64,000 nt of DNA from Sphingorhabdus contaminans (GTDB lineage: Bacteria; Pseudomonadota; Alphaproteobacteria; Sphingomonadales; Sphingomonadaceae), in NCBI RefSeq assembly GCF_007280415.1, contig NZ_VKKU01000001.1:1364001-1428000 (forward strand), in the 5' to 3' direction. The translations under genes were made by a program, and so were the position numbers. The stretch's first letter is position 1. The number at the start of each line of letters is the position of its first letter. Positions 25,322 to 33,883 of this stretch are shown here, piece by piece. Below the pieces are notes generated by a model that saw only the letters and a program-made list of their open reading frames with translations, was not told the origin of the DNA and did not search any database.

Positions 25322-28300
25322 ATGGCATCTAATAATGTAATCGGTATCCCCACCGACGATAGTGACTTTGAAGACAAGTGCGTTGCGCTGTTCGCTTGCG
25401 TTTGCGGTGACCCAAACTTCAAGAAAATTGGAACTGGCGGCAAGAACCAAGGTGGCCTTGATTTAATCGGTACCCGGAATCAAAATCCTGAAGTTGCAGT
25501 TGGCGTTCAGTGTAAACTTATTACAAAACGTGGAAAACTCGATCTGAATCAGATTACATCAGATATTGAACGAGCCTTATTATTTGACCCCCCATTGTCG
25601 GAAATTTACGTTGCAACGACCGCGTCTGACGACATCAAATATGATCAGCTAGCGCTAAAATTGCGGCAGAAGCAAAAAAAAGCAGGCCGAATAGTAGACA
25701 TTCAAATCTGGGGCTGGGATACCCTTCAGGGTCACATTCGCAAATACGCCGATGCACGGAACGCATTTGACCCTGATTACAGCGCTTCGACCCAAATATT
25801 GCTGAACACGACATTTGAGACTTTGGCCGGCGTGAATGAAGCGCGATCGACGCTCGCATTGATCGAAAGCGAAAAGTCCGAATCCTCAGTAAAAATTTCC
25901 GAACTCCATGCTGCGTTCGTCACCGGGGACACGACTGAACGTGTCGAAATTGAAAAATTGTTAGATAATCAGATAGATGGATTCCGAAACCTTTTAAATA
26001 ATGGTAGACCACGGTCAGCGCTGACTCTCCTTGAGGATTTTGAGGCGCATCTACCAAGCAACGCTTCGGCAGCAATAAGGTCGCGTGTCAGGGCAAATAT
26101 CGGATTTGCGAAGCTAAAGTTGAGCGACGACCAAGGTTGTGCAATTGCTCTACGCCAAGCGTTCGAGATAAATCCGGGGGACGCTAAGGCACAGGCAAAT
26201 AGCTTGCTCGCAGATATTTTGGACGGCCATATAGATACGGCATTAGCCAGAGCCAAAATGATGGTTGGACAATCCCCGCCAAATACGTTCGCGGCAAGTT
26301 ATATTTATCAAGCCGCGTCGGCATTGGAAGCAGATATTGAGGCAGACGACATTGTACCTTCTGAGCTTAGGGTAGACGAAAATTCCGGAATAAATCGCGT
26401 CAACTACTACCGAAAACATCGTGGCGACACTTGGTGGACGGTTGCCCGAGAGTTAGCCGATAGCTTGCCCAATAATGAAATAGCACAGCGCTTTGATGCA
26501 GAAGCAAAGCTCGAGCAAGCACTTCGTTACCATCAACTACCGGCAACGACTAAAGGCGGTGCAAGCCGACGGGAGCAAATAACTCTGGCAGCTTTAGCTC
26601 TTCAGAAGCACTGGGACGTTGTTCGAAATTACGAAAATGCCTCTGATGAGGTTTGGCTAAGTGTAGGGATAAATTTATCCACTGCGTATCGCGCCTTACG
26701 CGATTTTAAAAACGCGGAGACCATCATTGGTCAAGCTGCAAATATCGACCCAAACAATATTGAAGTATTGTTAGCCGGAGCACATCTTGATCTAATTTTC
26801 GATCGCGCACAGGATGCGGTAACAAAGGCAGAAGGCCTGCCAGATTCCCCATCGCGTACTATAGTATTGGCATCAGCATACGGAGAACTAGACCGCTGGG
26901 ACGAAGCGGTTAATTTGATTACGCCGGAGCGGCTTTCCGCGATTGCTCCGGATGACCGTGCGCTAGTCGATTGTATTCTGGTACGAGGACAAGCAGAAGC
27001 AACAACAGAGGACGAAGCGCAGCTGCTTATCAAAAGGTTGCTAGATCGATGGCCTAATGACAACCGAGTAAGAATAGTGGCTGCAGATTTAGCCTATAGA
27101 AAAGCGCCAGAGATTGCTGCCGAACTATTGCAAACCGCAACTTCCAATCTTTCGAACGATTCTCGTTATGCTGACAGGGTCATGGTCGCAGAATGTGCAT
27201 TGCGTCATAACGATTTTGGTTCCGTTATTGCTGCTTTGGACGGATTTATCGAAACTGAGGTATTAAACGAGCCGCTTTCTTGGCTAGCACTAGCATTTGT
27301 TAACAGCCCCATCCGGCCGAGAACAGCAGAGTTTTTCGCGGAGCTTGGTCCGGATGTGATATCGACGCCGCGTTTTGCTCGCTTGGCAGGTTTCCTAGAC
27401 TGTCATCGTGGCGAGCTTCGCTCTGCTGAACGTCATCTGTCATTAGCTTTCTCTGGAGATCCAACCGATCTCCGTTCGCTTTTGATGTTGCAGAGCACGC
27501 TTGAGCGTTCCGGGAAAAGGGAGGAAGCCAAGAAGCTGGTTGTTGAAATTGACGAATACAAACTTGAAGGAGACCCTCGAGACCAAATGATGCTCTCGGC
27601 CATACTAGGACACTATGGCGAGTCAGAGCGCGCTCTTAAATTGGGGTATTTGGTAGCTGCTTACAATCGCAACGATGAGCGCATTGCCTGCCGCTATCCT
27701 GGCATGTTGTTTTCAAGCAAAGCCCAAGGGGCGCTGGTGAAGCGTGGCGGCACAATAGAAGTTGGGGATTGGTTCCTACTTAAATCTCCCGATGGTGAAC
27801 AAATTGAAGGGCTAATATCAACCGATGATACGCCCGAGATCCAGAATTTCAGTCCTGACCATGCGTTCGCAATTCAGATTGTCGGGGCATCTCAAAACCA
27901 AATTATTTCCATCGAACAACCTTTCAGTAAGCCAAAGGATTTTTTGGTAGAGGAAGTAAAGAGCAAATACCTTTGGCTACTGGACGATATCACTCGATCT
28001 CACGCCACCCGCTTCCCCGGCTCAGTCTCCATAGGGACGATGACGATGCAAGATGGTGACATTCAACCTGTGTTGGATGTAGTGAAGGCTTCCGTCGAAT
28101 CCGACCGCGCGATCTTGGAATTTTACGAGCAACAGCCTGTTCCGATCGAGTTACTTGCCGCAATGCATAATAAAAGCCCAATCTCGGTTGCGGAGTTGAT
28201 TTTACACTACGGCGGCGAAATTGACACATGCGTTGGGTCAAACGAAGAGCGTGAGATTGCAATGCAACTTGCACGGCAGGCGGCTGGGAAAGGGGCTGTG

Positions 28301-29260
28301 ATCGACACAGATACGGCTTGGTGTCTTTTACATTTTGATCTTCTGGAACCATTCAGAAATCATTTCGGTAAGTTGGTTATCGCGCAGTCAACGATCGACG
28401 ATTTGCTGGAAATTCGAGGCAGAGAAGAACTCAATCTCGATCAAGAATATTTAACTCTAGGTTTCGAAGGCGAGCAAGCAGTTCGCCAAATTCATTCGCC
28501 GGACGAAACTAAGGTGCGAGTGGCAGGAATCGGACAAGCAATCGACAAATTGAGAGAATACTGTGAGATACTCCCAATCGATGGCTTTGACGACATCGAG
28601 TTCACTTCACTATTGCATCATGAAACGATTGCGCAATCCCTCCATGCGATTCAGCTTTCTAAGCATCACGCCCTTTTCTTGTTAAGCGATGACATCCGAC
28701 TGCGACAAATGAATGAAGTTTACGGCAGCAAAAAATCCGGATGGATACAAGCGACCGCTCAATTATTAGCTTCGAATGCTCAAATCGACGCCCGCGCTTA
28801 TGCAAAAGTTGTTGGGAATTTAGCTGCACGAAAACATGGGTACGTTTCTGTGAATGGAGAAACGCTAGTTGGCGTATTGTGCATGGAGACCCCACACGCA
28901 GACGCTTATTTCAATCTTGTTGCAGAATACATCGGCGGACCAAAAGCAGAAATTCTTTCTCATGTTTCTGTGGTTGCCGACTTCATGTGTAGGGTATGGA
29001 GTAGTTCTGTAAGTTCATGGCGAAAGGGGCGTGCATGCGGCAAGTTGATCGAAAGCCTAATTCGGCATCGAAATGAAGATTGGCCGGGAATATTGGCGCT
29101 GTTGGAGCGACAGATCACTAACGTGCATGTGAGCGTCGATATGCGACCAGACCATGGAAAAGCTTACCTTAACGATTGGATCGACGGCCATTTCTCTCGT
29201 CCTTCCTTTAATCGCTTTATGAAAAGCATCCTCGCTAAGAAAAAAAGAAATGGGAGCTAG
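25322..29260 (+). CDS. Candidate single-gene conflict/defence protein: Mrr-like nuclease, TPR-like repeats, GreA/B-C-like domain, PIN-like nuclease
   Basis: 1312 residues, soluble, no signal or membrane segment. Residues 15-70 look like a PD-(D/E)xK nuclease of the Mrr type: Glu17 in FEDK, Asp47 in GGLDLIG, Gln63 and Lys65 in VQCK. The next part (LFDPPLSEIYVATT, VDIQIWGWDTLQ to residue 158) matches the tail of this domain in AVAST/STAND-type defence proteins. Residues about 200-790 are helical pairs resembling TPRs. Residues about 808-895 (VGDWFLLKSPDG to VEEVKSKYLWLLDDI) resemble the GreA/GreB C-terminal domain. Residues about 990-1150 look PIN-like, with acidic Asp995/Asp997, Asp1026/Asp1027/Glu1030 and Asp1123/Asp1124. 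I found no Walker A motif. GC is clearly lower than in both neighbours. No ribosome site is obvious. Domain calls are by eye; overall function is unproven. Confidence 0.6.
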   Translation: MASNNVIGIPTDDSDFEDKCVALFACVCGDPNFKKIGTGGKNQGGLDLIGTRNQNPEVAVGVQCKLITKRGKLDLNQITSDIERALLFDPPLSEIYVATTASDDIKYDQLALKLRQKQKKAGRIVDIQIWGWDTLQGHIRKYADARNAFDPDYSASTQILLNTTFETLAGVNEARSTLALIESEKSESSVKISELHAAFVTGDTTERVEIEKLLDNQIDGFRNLLNNGRPRSALTLLEDFEAHLPSNASAAIRSRVRANIGFAKLKLSDDQGCAIALRQAFEINPGDAKAQANSLLADILDGHIDTALARAKMMVGQSPPNTFAASYIYQAASALEADIEADDIVPSELRVDENSGINRVNYYRKHRGDTWWTVARELADSLPNNEIAQRFDAEAKLEQALRYHQLPATTKGGASRREQITLAALALQKHWDVVRNYENASDEVWLSVGINLSTAYRALRDFKNAETIIGQAANIDPNNIEVLLAGAHLDLIFDRAQDAVTKAEGLPDSPSRTIVLASAYGELDRWDEAVNLITPERLSAIAPDDRALVDCILVRGQAEATTEDEAQLLIKRLLDRWPNDNRVRIVAADLAYRKAPEIAAELLQTATSNLSNDSRYADRVMVAECALRHNDFGSVIAALDGFIETEVLNEPLSWLALAFVNSPIRPRTAEFFAELGPDVISTPRFARLAGFLDCHRGELRSAERHLSLAFSGDPTDLRSLLMLQSTLERSGKREEAKKLVVEIDEYKLEGDPRDQMMLSAILGHYGESERALKLGYLVAAYNRNDERIACRYPGMLFSSKAQGALVKRGGTIEVGDWFLLKSPDGEQIEGLISTDDTPEIQNFSPDHAFAIQIVGASQNQIISIEQPFSKPKDFLVEEVKSKYLWLLDDITRSHATRFPGSVSIGTMTMQDGDIQPVLDVVKASVESDRAILEFYEQQPVPIELLAAMHNKSPISVAELILHYGGEIDTCVGSNEEREIAMQLARQAAGKGAVIDTDTAWCLLHFDLLEPFRNHFGKLVIAQSTIDDLLEIRGREELNLDQEYLTLGFEGEQAVRQIHSPDETKVRVAGIGQAIDKLREYCEILPIDGFDDIEFTSLLHHETIAQSLHAIQLSKHHALFLLSDDIRLRQMNEVYGSKKSGWIQATAQLLASNAQIDARAYAKVVGNLAARKHGYVSVNGETLVGVLCMETPHADAYFNLVAEYIGGPKAEILSHVSVVADFMCRVWSSSVSSWRKGRACGKLIESLIRHRNEDWPGILALLERQITNVHVSVDMRPDHGKAYLNDWIDGHFSRPSFNRFMKSILAKKKRNGS

Positions 29261-29288
29261 GTGGAGCTGAACATTCCTAAAAGAATAT

Positions 29289-29348
29289 CTACTCCTCACC
29301 CATCCGCAACGCCGCAATAAACGCCTCCTGCGGAATGCTCACATTCCC
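29289..29348 (-). pseudogene. Remnant of a second lepA 3' end
   Basis: On the minus strand this 60-base stretch encodes [19 protein letters not shown] and a stop, identical to the end of the intact LepA encoded from 29401. At DNA level I count 17 differences in 60 bases, all synonymous. Similarity stops upstream of the Gly codon, and a stop codon follows at 29367-29369 in the same frame. It is therefore a leftover lepA terminus from a diverged copy, lying 52 bases beyond the present lepA stop and 28 bases past the large nuclease-TPR-PIN gene. Confidence 0.85.
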
Positions 29349-29387
29349 ATGTTGACCTCTGGTCGCCTAACGGCCCCCCGCATCCGC

Positions 29388-29473
29388 AATGAGAGAATAC
29401 CTACTCTTCGCCCATCCGTAGCGCAGCGATGAAAGCTTCCTGAGGGATCGATACGTTTCCGTATTCTCTCATT
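29388..29473. repeat. 13-base inverted repeat bracketing the last 20 codons of lepA
   Basis: AATGAGAGAATAC (29388-29400) lies immediately after the lepA stop, and its exact complement GTATTCTCTCATT (29461-29473) lies inside lepA, where it encodes the Met-Arg-Glu-Tyr part. The 60 bases between are the lepA terminus. No known element end was recognised. Confidence 0.8.
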
Positions 29474-31218
29474 CTAGCCTTGCCCTTCTTCTGCTTCTCC
29501 AGCAGCTTCTTCTTGCGCGAGATATCGCCGCCGTAGCACTTCGCCGTCACGTCCTTGCGCATGGCGGCGATGGTTTCGCGGGCGATGACTTTGCCGCCGA
29601 TCGCTGCCTGGATGGGGATTTTGAACAGGTGACGGGGGATCAGGTCTTTTAGGCGTTCGCACATGCCGCGGCCGCGGGATTCGGCGGTGCCGCGGTGGAC
29701 GATCATGCTGAGCGCGTCGACGGGGTCGCCGTTGACGAGGATGCTCATCTTCACAAGGTCCCCTGCCCGATGCCCGATCTGGTGGTAATCGAACGAGGCA
29801 TAGCCGCGCGAAATGCTCTTCAACCGGTCGTAGAAATCGAACACCACTTCGTTGAGCGGCAGTTCATAGACCAGCTGCGCCCGGCCGCCGACATAGGTGA
29901 GCTGTTTCTGCACCCCGCGGCGGTCCTGACAGAGTTTCAGGATGGAGCCCAAATATTCGTCGGGGCAATAGATGGTCGCCTCGATCCACGGTTCCTGAAT
30001 TTCCTCGATACGGTTGACGTCGGGCATGTCGGCGGGGTTGTGCAACTCCATCGTCCGCGCTTCGTCGGTCTTGCTGCGGCTGAGCTGTAGCTTGTAGACC
30101 ACCGACGGCGCGGTGGTGATAAGGTCGAGGTCAAATTCGCGCGACAGCCGTTCCTGAATGATCTCCAGATGGAGCAGCCCCAAAAAGCCGCAGCGGAAGC
30201 CGAAGCCCAAGGCGGCGCTGCTTTCGGTTTCGAAGCTGAACGATGCGTCGTTGAGGCGCAGCTTGCTGATGCTTTCGCGCAGCTTTTCAAAGTCCGCGGC
30301 GTCGGTCGGGAACAGGCCGCAGAAGACGACCGGCTGCACTTCCTTGAACCCGGGCAGCGGTTCGGCGGCGGGGCGCTTGGCATCGGTGATGGTGTCGCCG
30401 ACGCGGGTCTGCGCGACTTCCTTGATCTGCGCGGTGATGATGCCGACTTCGCCCGCGGCGATTTCGGTCAATATCTCCAGCTTTGGCCGCATGCAGCCGA
30501 CGCGGTCGACCAGATGCTTGGTGCCAGCCGCCATGAACTGGATTTCCTGGCCCTTTTTGATCACGCCGTCGATGACGCGGATCAGGATGACAACGCCGAG
30601 ATAGGGGTCATACCAGGAATCGACCAGCATCGCCTTTAACGGCGCGTTGCGGTCGCCCTTGGGCGGGGGGATGCGGGTGACCACCGCCTCCAGCACCTCG
30701 TCAATGCCAATGCCGGACTTCGCGCTGGTCAGCACGGCGTTGTCGGCGGGAAGTCCGATGATTTCCTCAATCTCCGCCTTTACCTTGTCGACCTCTGCCG
30801 CTGGCAGGTCGATCTTGTTGATGACGGGCACGATTTCATGGTCATGCTCGATCGACTGGTACACATTGGCGAGCGTCTGCGCCTCCACCCCTTGCGCCGC
30901 GTCGACGACCAGCAATGCGCCTTCACACGCGGCGAGGCTGCGCGATACTTCATAGGCGAAGTCGACATGGCCCGGCGTGTCCATCAGGTTCAGCTGATAG
31001 GCAATGCCGTCCTTTGCGGTGTAATCGAGCCGCACCGTCTGCGCCTTGATCGTGATGCCGCGTTCCTTTTCAATCTCCATATTGTCGAGCACCTGGCTCG
31101 TCATTTCGCGCGCGCTGAGGCCGCCTGTCTGCTGGATCAGCCGGTCGGCCAGCGTCGATTTGCCATGGTCGATATGCGCAATGATGGAAAAGTTGCGGAT
31201 GCGGGAGAGTTCAGTCAT
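29401..31218 (-). CDS. lepA: Elongation factor 4 (LepA)
   Basis: 605 residues from the ATG at 31218 ([22 protein letters not shown]). A longer open frame of 23 codons upstream is not supported. LepA is a ribosomal GTPase related to EF-G that acts in initiation and back-translocation under stress. The G1 motif AHIDHGKS, the G3 motif DTPGHVDF, the G4 motif NKID, and the LepA-specific C-terminal domain ([37 protein letters not shown]) are all present. The last 20 codons look slightly different in codon choice from the body and are bracketed by an inverted repeat, so the 3' end may have been exchanged. Confidence 0.95.
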   Translation of the reverse strand: MTELSRIRNFSIIAHIDHGKSTLADRLIQQTGGLSAREMTSQVLDNMEIEKERGITIKAQTVRLDYTAKDGIAYQLNLMDTPGHVDFAYEVSRSLAACEGALLVVDAAQGVEAQTLANVYQSIEHDHEIVPVINKIDLPAAEVDKVKAEIEEIIGLPADNAVLTSAKSGIGIDEVLEAVVTRIPPPKGDRNAPLKAMLVDSWYDPYLGVVILIRVIDGVIKKGQEIQFMAAGTKHLVDRVGCMRPKLEILTEIAAGEVGIITAQIKEVAQTRVGDTITDAKRPAAEPLPGFKEVQPVVFCGLFPTDAADFEKLRESISKLRLNDASFSFETESSAALGFGFRCGFLGLLHLEIIQERLSREFDLDLITTAPSVVYKLQLSRSKTDEARTMELHNPADMPDVNRIEEIQEPWIEATIYCPDEYLGSILKLCQDRRGVQKQLTYVGGRAQLVYELPLNEVVFDFYDRLKSISRGYASFDYHQIGHRAGDLVKMSILVNGDPVDALSMIVHRGTAESRGRGMCERLKDLIPRHLFKIPIQAAIGGKVIARETIAAMRKDVTAKCYGGDISRKKKLLEKQKKGKARMREYGNVSIPQEAFIAALRMGEE

Positions 31219-31283
31219 GGACGCGCCCCTAGCAGGGCTGTCCTGCCCCATCAAGCATGGAGGAAATCCTGTAACATGGCCCC

Positions 31284-32063
31284 TCACCCCTGCTCATATT
31301 CGCTCCAGTCCTGCGGCCCGTTGATCAGCTCCCACGCCGCACGTTTTTCGGGGTCCTGCGCGATGGCCACCATGCGCGGCCGCTCCATCGCCTTGACCTT
31401 GCGGATGATCTCCGCCTTCGCCGCTTCGACATCGACAGGCTTGTGCCATTTGGCGCGCTTTTCCTGCCACTCCTGCTTCCATTCCTTTTTCCATTCGCGC
31501 TTCAGCCGTTTCATCCGCGCCGCACCCGCCGCGCCGCCATAGACCGCATGCATCAGACCGCCTGACACCGCATATTTCCGGGGGTTATGGTGCGCGACCA
31601 GCCACATCATCAACCGGTGGTCAAAACGCCGCCGTTCGCCGACCAGATGGCCATTATGGTAGACATATTCGGGCGTGCCGTTGATGGCATGGTCGACCAG
31701 AAGGTCGATCACCCGCCCCACCCCGAAATCCAGCGCCCGCCCCCACGCCTTGGCAAAGCTGCCCCCTTCAGGCCGGTTCCGCAGATAATAAAAGGCGGCG
31801 AGCGTATTCCCCGTCGCCTTCGCCGCCAGCGAGACACGCCCGGTTTCGGCGAGCACACGGATAAAGACCCGCTGCTTCATGGCCGTAATCTGCCCCCGCC
31901 CCCCGCGCAGCAGAACAGGTTCAAATTCCAGCTTGTCCGGAAGAGTAATATCCGCCGCATCCCCCAACCATTCGTCCCCCTTGGGCAAGGCGGGAAGGAT
32001 TTCGATTTCAAGATCGGGGGTGGAGGTGCGCGGAGCGGGGGTTGTTTTGGATTGGTTCGTCAT
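31284..32063 (-). CDS. Hypothetical protein with a helix-turn-helix-like segment
   Basis: 259 residues, soluble. Residues about 60-115 ([22 protein letters not shown], then [23 protein letters not shown]) resemble the N-terminal DNA-binding segment of phage terminase small subunits and related transposase-type helix-turn-helix proteins. The rest is basic: two [34 protein letters not shown] charged helices rich in Lys, Arg and Trp follow. The C-terminus ([22 protein letters not shown]) is acidic. There are no other phage genes nearby. It lies 65 bases upstream of lepA on the same strand. I do not know its function. Confidence 0.6.
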   Translation of the reverse strand: MTNQSKTTPAPRTSTPDLEIEILPALPKGDEWLGDAADITLPDKLEFEPVLLRGGRGQITAMKQRVFIRVLAETGRVSLAAKATGNTLAAFYYLRNRPEGGSFAKAWGRALDFGVGRVIDLLVDHAINGTPEYVYHNGHLVGERRRFDHRLMMWLVAHHNPRKYAVSGGLMHAVYGGAAGAARMKRLKREWKKEWKQEWQEKRAKWHKPVDVEAAKAEIIRKVKAMERPRMVAIAQDPEKRAAWELINGPQDWSEYEQG

Positions 32064-32139
32064 TTGACGATTTGTAACCGATATGGTTAGTTGTAGGAAA
32101 GAGTGTTTTTCGGTGCCAAATCAGTTTATATCAACCGAG

Positions 32140-32583
32140 ATGCGTCGATATTTTATACGTTCGGCCGCCTTTGTTGCGATGACAACCCTTTCCGCGTGCA
32201 CCGAAGATCCCTTAACATGCGCCGAGAAATACTCGCATGAATTTGTGGGCGTTGCATTTTTGATCGGCAACGAACAACTGCTGTTTGAAGGTTCGGATGA
32301 CTGCTCAGTACTGGTGACGATCCCCCAAAATGACGCCCAGCGCCTGATTGATGCGGCTGCCACCTCCGATTACGAAGGCCCCATAAAGCCGGTTAATCTC
32401 TCAATTCGCGGAAAGCTAAAGTTGGAGCGGGATAGTAAAGGCTGGGTACGCATTTTTCATACCGAAGCGATCAATAATATTGATGTGTCAGTTAGCAAAA
32501 GAGACGCCCAAGCTGCTTCTATCATCGCATTTGGCAGTCGCGATCCCAACTATTCCAGAGACGATGTAAGCATGTTGCCTTAA
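32140..32583 (+). CDS. Small hypothetical lipoprotein
   Basis: 147 residues from the ATG at 32140. The N-terminus MRRYFIRSAAFVAMTTLSAC ends in a lipobox (LSAC). The mature part contains two further cysteines (LTCAEKYS and DDCSVLV), which could form a disulfide. An alternating beta-rich pattern (VNLSIRGKLKLERDSKGWVRIFHTEAINNIDVSV) suggests a compact beta domain. Base composition is lower in GC than lepA and the gene before it. It belongs to the accessory stretch between lepA and rpoB. No family was recognised. Confidence 0.55.
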   Translation: MRRYFIRSAAFVAMTTLSACTEDPLTCAEKYSHEFVGVAFLIGNEQLLFEGSDDCSVLVTIPQNDAQRLIDAAATSDYEGPIKPVNLSIRGKLKLERDSKGWVRIFHTEAINNIDVSVSKRDAQAASIIAFGSRDPNYSRDDVSMLP

Positions 32584-32610
32584 AGCTGGCCTTGACCAGA
32601 AAATGACCCG

Positions 32611-32664
32611 ACGGCAGCTAACGAAGGCGTGAAATAGTCGCCTTAATGGCAGCTTTGTTGTGGG
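32611..32664. repeat. Cassette-flanking repeat R1, copy a
   Basis: 54 bases starting ACGGCAGCTAACGAAGGCG and ending with GGCAGCTTTGTTGTGGG. It matches copy b at 33241-33294 in 48 of 54 positions by my count. It lies 18 bases past the 3' end of the minus-strand gene at 32683-33132. Confidence 0.85.
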
Positions 32665-32682
32665 AAGCAGACGGGCTAATGT

Positions 32683-33132
32683 TCACTCGCGTAGTGTTAG
32701 ATCCCCAATTAATTTTAACTTACCTCCCCGTTGCTCAAAGGCTTTAGGGCTTTCAGTTCTGATAGCGAAGCAGTCCGCGCCGCACCTCGGGCAAGCGAAC
32801 ACAAGGCGAGCTGGCGAATACACTTTCTTGTATTCTTGAAACGACAACCCAGCAGGGATATCCTCTTGATCTATCCGGCGTAGGTGCACGAACCGCAAAT
32901 CGTCTCGTTCGAGTAATTTGTTGATACGGCTCTCAAACATATCGGATGGTTGGTTAAACGTTTCGCCGGTTTTCAGCTCAGCGAGCACAACTTCTGCCGA
33001 TATAATGCTGGATAGCGAACCTAGATCAGCAGTTACCATATCAGTATCGCCGATAAATGTGACATAGGGTGTTAAGTGCCCCTCGGTTTCGCACCTTAAT
33101 GTCGAGACATTTGCTTCAATACATCGAGTCAT
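32683..33132 (-). CDS. Hypothetical protein with a C-terminal cysteine pair, cassette-like gene 1
   Basis: 149 residues, soluble. A mixed alpha/beta N-terminal part (YVTFIGDTDMVTADLGSLSSIISAEVVLAELKTGE) is followed by a charged helix and then FACPRCGADCFAIRT, a CxxC plus a third Cys that may bind zinc. No ribosome site is evident at the ATG, so a later start (for example MVTADLG) is possible. It is bracketed by the same upstream 20-base and downstream 54-base repeats as the next gene, which encodes an unrelated protein. Function unknown. Confidence 0.5.
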   Translation of the reverse strand: MTRCIEANVSTLRCETEGHLTPYVTFIGDTDMVTADLGSLSSIISAEVVLAELKTGETFNQPSDMFESRINKLLERDDLRFVHLRRIDQEDIPAGLSFQEYKKVYSPARLVFACPRCGADCFAIRTESPKAFEQRGGKLKLIGDLTLRE

Positions 33133-33159
33133 TTGAGTGGTATTAGCGCAACCGCAATT

Positions 33160-33179
33160 GTCTGCAATGTTGTCGTGTC
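33160..33179. repeat. Cassette-flanking repeat R2, copy a
   Basis: A 20-base sequence centred on CAATGTTGTCGTG, identical to bases 33736-33755. It lies 27 bases upstream of the start of the gene at 32683-33132 (minus strand). Confidence 0.85.
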
Positions 33180-33212
33180 CCGAAAGTCCGCTTTTATCTC
33201 AATTTGCCGGAA

Positions 33213-33249
33213 AGCTGCCCTTCATTCAGGCAATGAACCAACGGCAGCT
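33213..33249. other. Two-box inverted repeat at the edge of repeat R1 copy b
   Basis: AGCTGCC (33213-33219) pairs with GGCAGCT (33243-33249), and inside them TTCATT (33221-33226) pairs with AATGAA (33232-33237). The double-box layout resembles recombination sites of gene cassettes, but the arms do not match the integron attC consensus. It lies between the two cassette-like genes. Confidence 0.6.
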
Positions 33250-33294
33250 AATGAAGGCGTAAAATAGTGGACGGAATGGCAGCTTTGTTGTGGG
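33241..33294. repeat. Cassette-flanking repeat R1, copy b
   Basis: 54 bases matching copy a at 32611-32664 with about six differences. It ends 9 bases from the 3' end of the minus-strand gene at 33304-33708. Confidence 0.85.
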
Positions 33295-33303
33295 TTTCTG
33301 ACA

Positions 33304-33708
33304 TCACACGGTGAACCCGACGTAGGCTATAAGCCCTTCGACCGTTTCCGGCAAAACGCCTTGAGCCTCTAGTTCGCCCAAGTTTACGCTCCTCCACCTC
33401 TTGCCAACACGAGCACGACGGCTCTCAAGTATCGCCTTAGCCATCCGAGTGAGCCACGCCTTGATAATCGCTTCGCCGTCAACGCGATCTTCACGGGCTC
33501 GAATGCTCACGTTACCGTGCTGGTCCGCCTCCATAATCAGCTTTTGCCCAGCCCCTGAAAAGACGGCACATTCGACGCTTTCGGCCCAATGTTCGAGATA
33601 CGCGCGTGCATCTGTGAGGTTACGGAAGACATCCACGTCTCCCGGGCAATTTTCATCGGGTCCGTCGTTAACTAGAACGATGTCATGCAGCCAAGTAAGG
33701 GATGTCAT
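33304..33708 (-). CDS. Hypothetical protein, cassette-like gene 2
   Basis: 134 residues from the ATG at 33708. The N-terminal part reads LHDIVLVNDGPDENCPGDVDVFRNLTDARAYLE and continues into AESVECAVFSGAGQKLIME, a pattern of small soluble alpha/beta proteins that I associate with immunity-like or accessory loci, without a firm family name. The C-terminal half is helical and basic (MAKAILESRRARVGKRWRS). It shares flanking repeats with the preceding gene, although the two proteins are unrelated. Function unknown. Confidence 0.55.
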   Translation of the reverse strand: MTSLTWLHDIVLVNDGPDENCPGDVDVFRNLTDARAYLEHWAESVECAVFSGAGQKLIMEADQHGNVSIRAREDRVDGEAIIKAWLTRMAKAILESRRARVGKRWRSVNLGELEAQGVLPETVEGLIAYVGFTV

Positions 33709-33735
33709 TGCACTTGTTTGCCCCACAAGAGCGAT

Positions 33736-33755
33736 GTCTGCAATGTTGTCGTGTC
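33736..33755. repeat. Cassette-flanking repeat R2, copy b
   Basis: Identical over 20 bases to 33160-33179. It lies 27 bases upstream of the start of the gene at 33304-33708 (minus strand), the same distance as copy a from its gene. Confidence 0.85.
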
Positions 33756-33883
33756 TTGATATTCCGGTTGTGCACCCCAATTGTGAAAAGCAGACAGCAG
33801 CCTACTTGCGCCCCCACGAACCGATTGCGGACAGCGGCGTCGACTGATAGTCCCCATTATGGAACGCGTGGGGGAGGAAATAC

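Noticed and set aside
25322-29260. STAND or NACHT NTPase in the middle of the large protein
   Set aside because: No GxxxxGK[ST] motif was found; candidate GK pairs (GGKNQGG, SGKREEA, AGKGAVI) lack the P-loop context.
32611-33294. Classical integron attC sites around the two small genes
   Set aside because: Boxes such as AGCTAAC and GGCAGCT do not satisfy the attC core consensus, and no integrase gene is present. Kept only as cassette-like repeats.
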